From Catonia carolina (taxonomy: Eukaryota > Arthropoda > Insecta > Hemiptera > Achilidae): 64,000 nt of DNA. Of the stretch, positions 42,457-53,664 are shown piece after piece (the first letter of the stretch is position 1; each line of letters opens with the position of its first letter). A program made the position numbers and the translations under genes. The DNA lies in the NCBI GenBank assembly GCA_035578175.1, contig JAQMRL010000014.1, positions 12,774,274 to 12,838,273 of the forward strand, in the 5' to 3' direction. A model generated the notes under the pieces. That model searched no databases, was not told the origin of the DNA, and saw only the letters and a program-made list of their open reading frames with translations.

Positions 42457-43813
42457 GAGTCTGTCTACGCTAAGAGTACTCCGACATAGGCAACCAGCAA
42501 TACAAGTGAGCATGCACATTAATTAAAAGTACACACAGCATGATCAAAAACAAAATTCCATACAACACTGATTCACTCAAAGCTTAATATAATAAAAACA
42601 CGTTAAATTCATTTGTTAGAAAATGTTTTATAAATCGAACATTAATTTACCCATTAATAACTAAAACTTTTACTATTGTTATTCTTACATTGTTATTTTT
42701 CGTTACATTATTTACTATTATTATTTATGATTAGTAGGTTTTTATTATAGACTCAGTTTTATTTTATTTTTGGTCACAAGTAATATAAGACTGTGTGTTG
42801 TTGTTTAGGTCAACAGCCGAAAGGCTGGTTTGAACCTCTAGAGGTTTTACTAAGTAAAACGAGGAGTGAGGTGGTTTACCATTGCCTTCCTCACTGAGTG
42901 GAAAAGTACGCTTATCAGCATGCCGGGCCCTCTGAAAAGCACATATTTCCACCCTGCAAAAGACACCTTCACTTCATTCACCACAGGGTCTGGCTGTATA
43001 ATATGAAATTCATTACTTTCAGAGGTGATAACTCTGATTAGTATCTTTTACACCTCTACCTCTTCTGTTCTTAAACGATTCAGTCATTTAATTGACTGAC
43101 CATGTGATAAGAAACAGAACTATTTATTTTAGCCCTGCAACGAACAGATTAAATGTAAATAATTTGACACTCCACCTGTCTGTTATGGGCAGAATATAAG
43201 ACTAATGCGCTTAAATTGTAACAGGAGAGTAAACAATTCCAAAAATTCCTTGTTTATCATTTCAGATTGTTAATTTCATTTCATTGAAATAATTAATGTC
43301 TGTGACTAATTTAATACAACTGTTTGCACTTGTCTGTGTTTAACTCATTTTTAGTTTCATCAGTTATCTTTTGGAATTGTATCGGTTCGTTTCGATTTTA
43401 GTCGTAGACTGAAGTTGAAAAGTTTTGTAAGCTGTGTTTTCTTAACATGCGTGATATCGGTAGTGAATGTGTTGAGTTTTTTAAACTTAAAAGCGGTAAA
43501 CATTAAAAAGAAGAAAAAATTGTTTTGTTAAATGTAATGTTTAAAATAATTAATTAAGGAGTCTTTACAATAATTAAATTAAATTCTTTAAATTAAGAGT
43601 CTGGAACTACAATAATTACTAGTAATCAGAACGGGATAATTGAAACTTAAGATAATGTTTATTTTAGCTGGATGTAGCTATTTTTATGATGTAACGTAGT
43701 GCAAGATAAAATTGTCAGGTGGAGAGGTAGATACGTGCCAACTAGTGTAAAACTTTTGTTTACAACCTATAGGCACTTGCCTCGCGCGGAGTACTCTTAC
43801 AGTAGATGGACTA
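42457..43813. mobile_element. TA-inserted DNA element nested in TcH
   Basis: 1357 bp with ~27-bp inverted ends (AGTCTGTCTACGCTAAGAGT / reverse AGTCCATCTACTGTAAGAGT, both followed by ACTCCG) and TA on both sides. It contains SINE3 at 42797-43194. No clear transposase; mariner/Tc-like by its TA duplication. Confidence 0.8.
42797..43194 (-). repeat. SINE3 copy 4 (third level of nesting)
   Basis: Starts TTGTTGTTTAGGTCAACAGCC, ends TCTGTTATGGGCAG; near full-length. Confidence 0.8.
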
Positions 43814-44339
43814 TACTGTGATGTTTCTCTTTCCACAATTTATAAAATAAACAAGGAAATTAAAGACGTGAAGAAGCTATTCTTCAAAAGTTTTGTTGAC
43901 ACCTGGAAAAAAAATGGTTGGGTAGATATTAGTGAGACTAATAGTGAAGATGGCAGTGACAGTGATAGTAAAGAAGGCAATTCATTCGTAGAAAAGTTTG
44001 TTTCAATGGAGTGAGGTAGCTGGTAATTACAGTAAATCAAACATTTCTAGTCATGTTATTAAGTTATAGGCAATATTACAGGTCACATTTATTTCTTATA
44101 AGGTTCATGAAGAAAACATTTTCTCGGAATAAAAAACAGCTTAAAAAATGCATGTAGTAACTGTACGGTAGTAAAATGTACGAGTCTGTCTCACTGTTGA
44201 GGTTGGTGGCACTGTCAAATTTTCACTTCCCTTCCTCACAGCCCATCCATACGCAAAAGACAATCTCGTGACTTCAGTATATATAATACTGTTTGATTTT
44301 GTTGAAATTTTGGAATATGTGTGAAAATTTTTAAAATTT

Positions 44340-44590
44340 TCATCTGTCATTTTTGTCCGTCTGTTACACCCAGGTGTCAGAAACTACAAGAGATAGCAAC
44401 AAACGATTTTTGTATTCGTAATTTACACAAAAAGTTTGTGGGTTTAAATTGGGTTTGAAGTTTGGTTTTGATCGGAAGTGACTCAAAATTAGAAGTCAAA
44501 AAATCAAGTCGGAATTTGGAAACAAAAATAGTGTCATTCGATTCATCTTAAAGAGTAGATACAGAAATCTCAAATGGGTTTTGCCATAAA
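44340..44590 (+). repeat. CRR repeat unit
   Basis: AGAAACTACAAGAGATAGCA .. GGAAACAAAAATAGTGTCAT as in the 40-kb block. Confidence 0.7.
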
Positions 44591-44893
44591 GGTAAGCCTT
44601 TTAAAAAATTACTACCAGCCTAGAGTGTCATCTCATGAAAGGGATTTTTTATATTTAGGCTTTCCATAATTGTCGACAAAGTTTTCATGAAAAATTTATC
44701 TATTCAAGACTACATCATTTCACAAGTTCAAAGTCGAATTCCTTAGCAATTTTATGAAGGCTGTATGTTAAGTACCCGTGTTAGGGAATAGAACACATTT
44801 TTTTTTTTAATTTTTAAATTTATTTCTCAACATAATACCGTTTCAGTTCTACATACCTAGTCCAAAAATGTTCTACCTTTTATAAGCCTCATG
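44591..44893. other. Intron, unassigned
   Basis: Nothing recognised. Confidence 0.4.
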
Positions 44894-45279
44894 ATGGGCA
44901 GGTGGAGTGTTAAATTAATTGCACTCGATCTGTTGGTTCCAGGGCTATAAAAAATAGTTCTGTTTCACTTTACATAGTCAGCCAATTATATGACTGAACT
45001 ATTTAAGAACAGAAGAGGTGTAAAAGACACTAGTCAGAGTTATCTCCTCTGAAATTAATGAATTTCACTATACAGCCACACTCTTTGGTGAATGAAGAGA
45101 AGGTGTCATTTTCAGGGTGGTAAGTGGGTGTTTTACGGAGGGCCTGGCATGCTGATAAGCATACTTTTTCAACTCAGTGAGGAAGGCAATAGCAAACCAC
45201 CTCACTCCTCAGTTTTACTAAGTAAAACCTCGAGAGGTTGAAACCAGCTTTTCGTTTGTTTACCTAAACAACAACACAA
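44894..45279 (+). repeat. SINE3 copy 5
   Basis: Starts GATGGGCAGGTGGAGTG-like head, ends with CCTAAACAACAACAC tail. Confidence 0.75.
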
Positions 45280-45288
45280 AAGTAAAAT

Positions 45289-45750
45289 TTAGCTCAAACT
45301 CTGCAAAATAGAGATAGAGAAACTCTGCTCAGTTTTAGAGATCACCTCTTTGTTAATTGCAAACTGCTTCCAGCCAATTTTTTCATATTTGTACACAAAA
45401 AGAAAGCTAAGGGCCAAATCTGAAGAACACAAAGGATGGGGCAGTAATTCGTATTGCAATTCTACCAGTTTTGCCGTGTCGATTGCGGATGATCGAGCTG
45501 GTGCATGATCGTGTTGAAAGAAAACTTTTTTCTTCACCAAATGGTGCCGTTTTTTCTTTAATTGATTGTTGGATCTGCCCCGTAAATCAGTGTAGTTATA
45601 TCCTGTAATATTAGAAATAGCTTTTGAATCCCAAAAATGGTGGCCATGACCTTTCAAGGCGTTTGAATTGTTTTTGCTTTTTTGGTGCCTGTTCACCAGA
45701 AAAAAACCATTGTACTGACTGAACATTAATTTTTGATGAGTAATGGTGAT
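45289..45750 (-). pseudogene. MarE: mariner relic (3' half)
   Basis: Minus strand: HQKSKNNSNALKGHGHHFWD, KKKRHHLVKKKVFFQHDHAP, ARSSAIDTAKLVELQYELLP, HPLCSSDLALSFLF. It corresponds to the mariner segment from the PK-rich loop to the PDLAP block. The third catalytic Asp is replaced (LALSF instead of LAPCDF) and PYSPD has become LCSSD. A different lineage from MarP, B and C. Confidence 0.75.
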
Positions 45751-45756
45751 TTTTTT

Positions 45757-45932
45757 TCTTTGGTTTAACGTTCAACTGTTCTGCAATTACTGCTAATGCA
45801 GACGGTGAAGGATGAAATTATTTTTTGTAACGTGTGAAAATATGCTGTTCCTGAATGGGATTCAAACCCAAAACCACATGATGAGAGGCGAGCATGTTAC
45901 AAACTACGCCAATGTGGCTGGCGAATAATGGT
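45757..45932 (-). repeat. SINE2 copy (tRNA-derived)
   Basis: Minus strand: TTGGCGTAGTTTGTAACATG, GGTTTGAATCCCATTCAGG (B box), body CATCCTTCACCGTCTGCATT, TTAAACC tail. Confidence 0.75.
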
Positions 45933-45937
45933 AAAAC

Positions 45938-46470
45938 CATGTTTCATACATTTTCATTAAAATCCGTCAACCGGAAGTAATAGTTTATTCGTGTAATTTT
46001 TCACTTTTTTTGCAATTTTCTCAAAAACTGGTCCTACGATTTTTTTAAAATCGCCTCTTTTACTAAATTTTTAATGCTTTACAAGATAGGGTAGGTGTCA
46101 TGTTTGCTGAAATTCTTGGTGAGGCTGTTTCACGTAAAAACATTGTTTTTTTAAGATTACGACTTTAATATGCATTTTAGCACAAAAATTTATATAATAA
46201 AAAATGTAGAGAATTTAAAATCCTACAACTTTTATTTCAAACACTTTTTTTTGTATAACGCTTAGTTTAGCGGTAATTAGCGATTTTCTTTATTTTTCTC
46301 ATGAAAACGTGTGAAAAATCGATTATTTTAAGATTTTGGACTTAGTATGCATTTTACGACAAAAGTGTATATAATCAAATTTATAGGATATTAAAAGATA
46401 TAAAACTTTTATTAAAAGCATTTTTCTCTACAGAGTCTAGTTTAGCGTAAAAGAGTGATTTTCCGTATTT
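45938..46470 (+). repeat. Rep-A, truncated at both ends
   Basis: From the CATTTTCATTAAAATCCGTC block to GTGATTTTCCGTATTTTT, where the LINE fragment begins. Confidence 0.7.
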
Positions 46471-46480
46471 TTTCTTTTTT

Positions 46481-47055
46481 TAGTGCTTATTTAGCCACAA
46501 TGGACCACTCTAGTCAATTTTGAAGCTTTCAGTCTCTTTTTGGCGAGATATTCTCTCATGTTCTGAGCACGCTTCTGAAAAATCCCTCTTCTTATACTCT
46601 CTTTTCTGTGTCGTAAACCGATGGTTGTGGTCCTTGATGACCTGTTTATATTTGGTTGATTTTTCCGTTAGATCTTCGTGAGTTAGTCCAAGTTGTTGTA
46701 AATCCCTTTTGATTTCTTTGTGCCACATGTATGCGTTACCAGTGTCTGTTTTTCGTCTCATTGCATGGTCAATTATTCTGCGTAATAGTCTAGTGTTTGG
46801 TGTTCTTAGTATATATCCAAAGTATGACAACCGTTACTTGCGCATGGCCACTGTTATTGGTTCTATGTCTCTGTAGACTTGATCGTTAGGCAAAAGTCTG
46901 TAGTGATTGTCTACCTTGTGCTTCTTGTTTATGCAAGTTCTGAGTATCCTGCATTCTACTTCTCTGCAGGTTCCCTTGATTCATCCCCCGTCTATCCATG
47001 CTAGGGTTTCACTGCTGTATAAGATTTTGGTTCTTAAAGTTGTTTTATAATGTTT
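46481..47055 (-). mobile_element. LINE ORF2 C-terminal fragment, copy 2
   Basis: Minus-strand frame includes LYSSETLAWIDGG, CINKKHKVDNHYRLLPNDQV, stop, RLSYFGYILRTPNTRLLRRI and DLQQLGLTHEDLTEKSTKYK. It shares the in-frame TAA (46834-46836) with the copy at 14426. Confidence 0.75.
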
Positions 47056-47389
47056 ATCATTTACCATTTACATGATACATTAAAAAATAAGTCCCTGATT
47101 CATAAGATAACATTGAACACTGTATAAATCAATTTACATCTTTTACAATAGTACATGTTAACTTTTATTTTATGTGAAAACAAGAATAAATAATAAATTC
47201 ACTCTTAAATTATTTATTACGGTGTTTTTATTTATATTCATCAATGATTGTTAAGATATTGTAACAACTGTTTCAAAAAGGACAACCAAAATGTTTAAGT
47301 AGAAGTAACACATAGTTAAATTTCTTATTTCCGTCCATGACAATTGGCAACACTGTATTCACGATGAATAGCTTGAGACAATTTAAATT
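47056..47389. other. AT-rich intron
   Basis: Nothing recognised. Confidence 0.4.
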
Positions 47390-47875
47390 GATAAGACAAA
47401 CTTTGTTCTGGATGTCCATCAACTGCCTGAACAGATTATATTAAGAAAATTTATGGACTTGTGCTCAAAGATCAGTGACAATTGAGCAATTTGTCCGAGA
47501 TAACTGTAATATTTTGGATCTTGATTCAGTAAATTTTACTGATGATTTAGGAATGAAAAAGGTCACAGCCAAATTTGTGCCTTGGAATCTGACTGAACAT
47601 CAAAAACTGGCTATCTCTATTTTTGTCAAAAAATGGAACAGTTTTGCTGCCCCATGCACCTTACTCACTGATACAAATACTTTATTAGTCTTTCAGCTTG
47701 TTACACAAAAGTAATGAACTTCATCCAAAAATACAATTATTAAAACATTAAATACTCCCATGAAAAAGGGTATGAAATGACTCAGACTTGACAAAATTGA
47801 TGAGGTAAAGAAAACAGCGAGGGAGAAGCTATCAGCCATTACTGATGAGGACCTATTCCAGTAGAGTGGATGCCA
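47390..47875 (+). pseudogene. MarF: highly decayed mariner relic
   Basis: 47475-47714 reads MTIEQFVRDNCNILDLDSVN, FTDDLGMKKVTAKFVPWNLT, EHQKLAIS (helix region of mariner), then jumps to a late part; 47780-47860 reads RLDKIDEVKKTAREKLSAIT then DEDLFQ (mariner C-terminal helix). The catalytic core is mostly deleted. Confidence 0.65.
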
Positions 47876-48274
47876 AATAAGCTTGCCGGTTTTATGAAGT
47901 GCGCAGAAGGTTTATTTTGGTAATGGTGCGCTCGGTTGCCTGAGCGAGTGGTGGCGATCAGTGCTGTACTAGCTGTGATCTGAATCACGTCATTCTCGCA
48001 ACTTTATATATCAGCTCACATGAAAACATTAGACTGTAATGTGATGTATGTGATAGGCGTTAATTGTTGTATACAATGTTTACAAATTGAATGATTTTAG
48101 TCCTTTCAGTACCAACGTCCAGAAAACAGGAAGTAGATATTTTTTACATAATGATAACATCCGGTTTACCAGACGTCCATAAGTTATGCATAAAGTGCCA
48201 ATGTCCGGATAACCGAACATTTACAAAAAAACTTTTAAACAAAAATTAATGGAATAATGTATTTTGATACCGCC
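47876..48274. other. Intron, unassigned
   Basis: Nothing recognised. Confidence 0.4.
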
Positions 48275-48432
48275 TCCGTGGTGTAGAGACTTGCGCACTA
48301 GCCAACAAAGCAAAAGGTCCCAGGTAGGGTCTTGAAATTTTAACACGTTAAAACCATTGTTAAGGTACAAAAACCCACAGTAGTTGCTAATGACCAAGCT
48401 GTCGATACAACTATAAATAAATTTAAAAAAAA
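48275..48432 (+). repeat. SINE2 copy (tRNA-derived)
   Basis: CCGTGGTGTAGAGACTTGCG head, GGTCCCAGGTAGGGTCTTG in place of the B box, body CAGTAGTTGCTAATGACCAA, AATAAATTTAAA tail. Confidence 0.7.
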
Positions 48433-48954
48433 ACTGTTTTGAATATTTTTAGTGTTAGAAGGAATTCTTTTTTTTATAAACACAATAAAAACTAATTTTT
48501 AACAGAAAATTTTATTTTTCTGTAATGTTGAAATTTTGGTCGGGAATGGCAGGCTTACGTCTGGTTTTTGAAATAAGGGCTGGCACTTTTTGTACATCCT
48601 TATTCAAATTAAATCACCCTTTAGATCAAACTTTTAAATATTGTCTCGATACTAAAAGAGTTATTGTCGCTAATAGATGATAATTGATATCGTGTAGAAC
48701 ATGTGATTTAATAGGCAGTTCGGTAATAAGACACAAAATCTATCGACTGAATCCTAACTGTTCGTACAGCTACATCAGCAATTTTATTTGGCATCCGCTC
48801 TCACATCACAGACTCACCTTGGTACATATCCAACACTCTAATACATAGAGACACTCCCACACCCACAGTACATGAAGAAATACAGAAATTTTGCATCAGT
48901 TACCAAACATGACTTAAAAATCATCAGAATCCAGAAGGCATCAATCTCCTAGAC

Positions 48955-49827
48955 CAGCGGTTTTCAAAGTGTGGTACGCGGGATCACGGTCGGTGGTAGG
49001 CGAGTATTTGCATTTGATTGATTTAGTTTTTTATCTTTCTGATTATTTATTTTTGAGGAAAGGAGAATGCACAATTCGTGCTTGTTTGTGAGATTTACAC
49101 GTCACACAGCCTGTATGGAATTATTCCTGCATTCATTCTTTCTAGGGCAAAAGAAAAAGAAAAACCAAAAGAAAATAAAACCGTTAAATCAGTGAACGCT
49201 TTGTGGTTGCGAGCCGTGAATTTTCGAGCAGCAACATCCTCTTATAATGTTTCATTTTCATGTATGAGTTTTAAATATAGGTAATTTTTTTTAAATTCAT
49301 TTATTTAACGTCGCATCAACTACATCGGTCATTAGTGACGACGTTGGGGTGTAACTATATACAATGGAGGATGAAATGATTTTTGTAATGTATGAAAATA
49401 TGCCATGCCTGAGTGGGATTCGAACCCAGGACCGCATGATGAGAGGCGAGCACGTTAACAACTGTGCCAATGCGGCCGACAATATAGGTAATTGTTTGAA
49501 TGTTTTTATTTCATAAAGTACTTTTATTTATTTTTGTATGATTCTACCACAATGAACTAGGTTTTGTTTGAAGTGTTTTAAGCCAGTTCAAAATATTAAT
49601 TTGATTGGACACTAATTTGTATAATTTAAAGGTGGTCACTGACTAATCAGTGTGTAATATTTATTTATTTGTAGTAGTGTTAAAAGTGCATGATATGCGC
49701 GCACCTCCCCTTCTGCTGTGCCCTTGACCACAATTATAAATAATTATTTTGAGATAGAACCACTGGTGGTATGTGTACATGTCAAGACATTAAGTGGTAC
49801 GCCACCAAAAAAGATTGAGAACCGCTG
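48955..49827. mobile_element. hAT non-autonomous element
   Basis: 873 bp; ends CAGCGGTTTTCAAAGTGTGG and (reverse) CAGCGGTTCTCAATCTTTTT; perfect 8-bp target duplication TCCTAGAC (48947-48954, 49828-49835), the hallmark of hAT. No transposase seen. Contains SINE2 at 49290. Confidence 0.93.
49290..49487 (-). repeat. SINE2 copy nested in hAT
   Basis: Minus strand: CGGCCGCATTGGCACAGTTG, GGTTCGAATCCCACTCAGG (perfect B box), CAACGTCGTCACTAATGACC body, TTAAATAAATG tail. Youngest-looking copy of the family. Confidence 0.85.
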
Positions 49828-49957
49828 TCCTAGACAAAAGACTACTCCCTACAGATTTATTTTAATTTATTTTAGATTTAGATTTATTTTATTTATTTTA
49901 TGTTATTATTTTATTTATTCTACATCCGTGTCAAGAACAATAAAACAAAATTAGAAA

Positions 49958-50165
49958 TGCCGCCCGCATTGGTGTAGTTGGTAATGTGCTCGCCTCTCAT
50001 CATGCAGTCGTGGGTTCGAATCGCTCTCAGGCTTGGCATATTTTTATCAAAACATCATTCACATTTTACAAAACATCATTCATCCTCTATTGTAAACAGT
50101 TACATCCCAACATCGTTGCTAATGACCATTGCAGTAGATGCGACATTAGAAAAAAAAATTAAAAA
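49958..50165 (+). repeat. SINE2 copy (tRNA-derived)
   Basis: GCCCGCATTGGTGTAGTTGG head, GTGGGTTCGAATCGCTCTC B box, CATCGTTGCTAATGACCATT body, A-rich tail. Close to the copy at 49290, in opposite orientation. Confidence 0.85.
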
Positions 50166-50325
50166 TTTTATAGTGTGATACCAAGGAGTATTACTCGATT
50201 ATTAATACTTACAACACATTTACTCCTTATTCTATGACAGAAGATCATAGATTTACAGAAATACAAAAAAATGACATTTAGAAATCCTATTAAAATAAAT
50301 AAATTGTAAGTCACTTTTGTTGTAG

Positions 50326-50508
50326 ACTGTATCTCAAATAATCAATGTGATAGTAATGAATATTGTCACAATGGGAAATGTTTAAGTGTGTGTAATAATG
50401 CAGTCCATAAATGCAGCCCTAATGAATTATGTACAATTGTCAACCATGAGCATGTTTGCACTGAATTACTAATGGCAAGGGAAAAGAAATTTTCAGGAAC
50501 ACCAACAG
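50326..50508 (+). CDS. Cys-module exon 9
   Basis: Acceptor TCACTTTTGTTGTAG, donor G|GTTAGT; 183 bp, phase 1/1. Encodes CISNNQCDSNEYCHNGKCLS, VCNNAVHKCSPNELCTIVNH, EHVC then TELLMAREKKFSGTPT. NPC is changed to SVC. Confidence 0.87.
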
Positions 50509-50603
50509 GTTAGTATAAAAAATTATCTGTAATTACTATATGCATAGTAACATTCAGACACCCTCACTATACTCTTTGTCAGTACGTTGAGACCTAGTCA
50601 AAA

Positions 50604-50985
50604 CAGCCCATAACGAGCAGTTGGAGTGTTAAATTAATTGCACTCGATCTGTTGGTTCCAGGGCTACAAAAATAGTTCTGTTTCTTATAACATAATCAGC
50701 CAATTATATGACTGAACTATTTAAGAACAGAAGAGGTAGAGGTGTAAAAGACACTAATCAGAGTTATCTCCTCTGAAATTAATGAATTTCATAATACATC
50801 CAGACCTTGTGGTGAATAAAGGTGTCATTTACAAGGTGAAAAGTGGGTGCTTTCCGTGGCATGCTGATAAGCATACTCTTTCAACTCAGTGAGGAAGGCA
50901 TGGTAAACCACCTCACTTCTCGTTTTTACTTAATAAAACCTCTAGAAGTTTAAATCAGCCTTTCAGCTGTTGATCTAAACAACAA
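50604..50985 (+). repeat. SINE3 copy 6
   Basis: Head GCCCATAACGAGCAGTTGG, tail GATCTAAACAACAA. Confidence 0.75.
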
Positions 50986-51423
50986 TTTTTTTACAATAAT
51001 TAATTAACATTCTTATTATAATTATAAACATTTATTTGTAATTAGGCTTGAAGTTGTTAATTATAAACAACGTAATGTAACAGGTTATCTTATTGTAATT
51101 CTTCTACACCCGATAAAACTTCATCAGAAGATGACAAATTATCTTCATTGTCACTACTTGAATCGTGTTCCAAATTTACAACAAGGTTTTCTACCTGAAA
51201 TTGCTCAAAGAATATAAATCTCATATGCGTTTCTCCTTCTTTTCCACACGAGCTATTCAGTTTTTCCACTTGTACACCGATACTTTAAAAACCCCATTTC
51301 CAAAAGTTTCCTTACTTCTTAGAGCTTAAATGGTTTACTATTTTGTAATCCTTTACCTGAGCCCACACTAACTCACTAGGGGATTCAGGTTACAAATGTT
51401 ATACATTATGTATATTTGAAATA
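50986..51423. other. Intron, unassigned
   Basis: Nothing recognised. Confidence 0.4.
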
Positions 51424-52405
51424 CAGTAAAACCTCGCTAATTCGACCTAATGGGAACCGCGGTCGGTGCGAATTAGCGAAAATTCCGAATTATGGAACAC
51501 TTCTAAAATCACGTGTAATCCTGACTTTTACGGACATCGTGTATTTAATTTAGATAAATTTCAAAGCGTAAGTGTATGTAATAATATGTTGTATATGTAA
51601 TATGTAATTAGCCGCTATTTCTTCTTCCGTCTGGACAGGGTACCCAAATTCATCTTCATCACCATTTAACCAGTCCCGTACGTTTGCCACTGTACATTCT
51701 TCATGTTTGGTAAAATATTTATGTACTCGTCTTCTTCATGAGTTGAATTATTGAAAAGTTTTTTCCAAGCTTTTGAAATTGTTGTAGCTTTTACATCCTT
51801 CCAACTTGAAGCCCAATTGAATATAGCATTTTTAATATTGTAATTTCGCAGACTCATTAATGTCTGTGCACCTGTTGTATTACCCAAGTCTGAATCATTT
51901 TTGAGAAAAACTAAACAATCTCGAAGCTGTTTCTTTTTATAGAAGTGTTTACAACTAAGGATAACACCTTGATCCATTGGTTGGATCAACGCTGAAGTAT
52001 TTGGAGGAAAAAACACACATTTAATTCTTCCATTACTACTCTGAAATCTGTCTTCAGATGGATGCACTGGCGCATTGTCCAATAATAAAATTGCTTTTAC
52101 CTCATCCTGAGGAACAGCCTTTTCTTCCATTTGAAATTTTGAGAACAGCTAAAACGAAATCTTCTTGAAACCACTATGTGAAAATTTCAGAGGTGAACCA
52201 AGCATTTCTGCTGGCTTTATTAATTACTGGCAGATCTCTATCTGTTAAATTTTTCATAGCTCTCGGGCATCTTGATTTTCCAACAACTACAGACTTCAGT
52301 TTGTGTATACCATCGGAATTATTAACTCGTCACCATTAAAAATTTTGCCAGTGCAAATTATAGAAGTTCCGAATTAGTGAAGTCCGAAATAGCGAGGTTT
52401 TACTG
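51424..52405 (-). mobile_element. Tigger/pogo element, internally deleted
   Basis: 982 bp; ends CAGTAAAACCTCGCTAATTC / reverse CAGTAAAACCTCGCTATTTC; TA on both sides (51422-51423, 52406-52407). Minus-strand frame 51666-52130 encodes the late part of the jerky/Tigger DDE domain: AILLLDNAPVH (second Asp), CVFFPPNTSALIQPMDQGVI (third Asp). Upstream with a stop: LKSVVVGKSRCPRAMKNL, SRNAWFTSEIFT. The N-terminal DNA-binding domains are missing (length well below a full element). Confidence 0.9.
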
Positions 52406-52569
52406 TATTTAATTTTTTGTATTTTATATTTATTATCATATATATGTATATACTATAAATATATTTATATTTATCCAATATATACATCCAAGACATGTTC
52501 TATATCGGAATGACAACTCGTAATTTTTATACCAGATTTAAAGAACATGAGAGAGCATACAATAGTCTC

Positions 52570-52818
52570 TTTTGGAGACGAAGGTTCCTGTTTCAAATCC
52601 TAGTAAAGATAGTTACTTTTATACGGATTTGAATACTAGACAGTGGTTACCGGTGTACTTTGATGGTTGGGTTTCAATTAACCATACTCTCTCAGGAATG
52701 GTCGGCCTGAGTCTGTACAAGACTACACCTCATTTACACGTCATAAACATCACCCTCATCTCATTGGTCATGCGGTTGCTTATTGTTCTAAATTGAACAG
52801 ATTGCAATGTACACATAT
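52570..52818 (+). repeat. SINE1, head-truncated, inside the Penelope-like element
   Basis: Starts after the A box (GAGACGAAGGTTCCTGTTTC) and runs through the body to the TACACATATTAGGAATT end. Confidence 0.85.
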
Positions 52819-52984
52819 TAGGAATTTAAAAAAAATAAATTATGCAAAACATGTGAAAGACTTAAAACATAATTTTGGAAAAATAGAAGAGGATTTGCAC
52901 ATATATATTGGATAAATATACATAAGATAATAAATATAAAATGCACAAAAATGAAATATTTCAAATATACTGTATGAATCTAAG

Positions 52985-53269
52985 CTTTGTGCAGCTGTGG
53001 GATGAAGGGGAAAGACGAAGCACCAGACTGCTGTTACATCATAACACTGTACTAATCATCTCATTGCTCTTCGCTGGGCAGTAGGCTGCCTAGTGCGTGA
53101 CATACGTGGGTGTTGTTTTGACTATTCGCTGTAGATGGCGACACAGAATATATGTAGTATGGATAGTACCCTTGACTACTACAAACATAATACAAGTAAA
53201 ACGTTACTACTACTTACGCAATCTCTCACAGTAGTAGTGACGTAATGCATACCTCTCAGCTGCACAAAG
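52985..53269. mobile_element. MITE with 13-bp perfect inverted ends
   Basis: 285 bp, CTTTGTGCAGCTG .. CAGCTGCACAAAG. More GC-rich than its surroundings; it separates two coding pieces of the Penelope-like element. Target duplication unclear. Confidence 0.7.
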
Positions 53270-53664
53270 GTCGGGAACGGGCAGTACATCCACGTAAATT
53301 TAAATAAAGATACAATAATTAATGAACAATTAAAATTTAAAGATGATAATTTAATTAAAGAAGCTGCTGCCATCTATCATAATAAGTATAAACAAAAAAG
53401 GAATGAAATTTAAACCAGTTTTAATCTAAATGACTGAATGGAAACACCGTTCTAAATTTTAATTTTTAATTTTAATAATATGCTCTAAAGAAGGTGGTAC
53501 CACCGAAACGCGCGTAATTTTTTTAAACTTAGAAAGCAACCAAAGGTAAGGTGATAAATTTCATTTATACTGTCATTTATATTAATGGTTGGCAGGAAGC
53601 CTTTCAAAAATTTATTTATAAAAAAAGCTTTATTTATAAATGATCAGCTGGTTACCATATTAGT

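Larger units (their letters stand above)
42102..44284 (+). mobile_element. TcH element copy C, split by a second element
   Basis: Left part 42102-42456 (TAGTTACTTGAG end, ..LTKAMSxWLT region), right part 43814-44284 with the acidic tail NGWVDISETNSEDGSDSDSK then EGNSFVEKFVSME and stop at 44012-44014. The interrupted host text GTGGCTAAC-TA-CTGTGATG is continuous in copies A and B. Confidence 0.8.
48780..49865 (+). pseudogene. Jockey-like LINE RT C-terminus, split by a hAT element
   Basis: 48793-48954 encodes HITDSPWYISNTLIHRDTPT, PTVHEEIQKFCISYQT, stop, LKNHQNPEGINLLD; after the hAT element 49836-49865 continues in frame KRLLPTDLF and stop. PWY(V/I)SN..IHRD...PTV.EEI..F...Y...L..HPN..A..LLD is the jockey C-terminal pattern. 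Confidence 0.8.
52488..53560 (+). pseudogene. Penelope-like element 3' part, interrupted twice
   Basis: 52495-52563 encodes DMFYIGMTTRNFYTRFKEHE then RAYN (GIY-YIG core); after a SINE1 it continues NYAKHVKDLKHNFGKIEEDL; after a MITE it ends YIHVNLNKDTIINEQLKFKD, DNLIKEAAAIYHNKYKQKRN then EI and stop at 53412-53414. The 3' UTR has GGTGGTACCACCGAAACGCG (53491-53510). The order matches the copy at 20719 on the other strand. Confidence 0.8.

Noticed and set aside
29900..49980. tRNA genes at the A/B-box sequences (22540, 29920, 41085, 49430, 49970)
   Set aside because: Heads do not complete a tRNA cloverleaf, and each is followed by the same SINE body; called SINE2.
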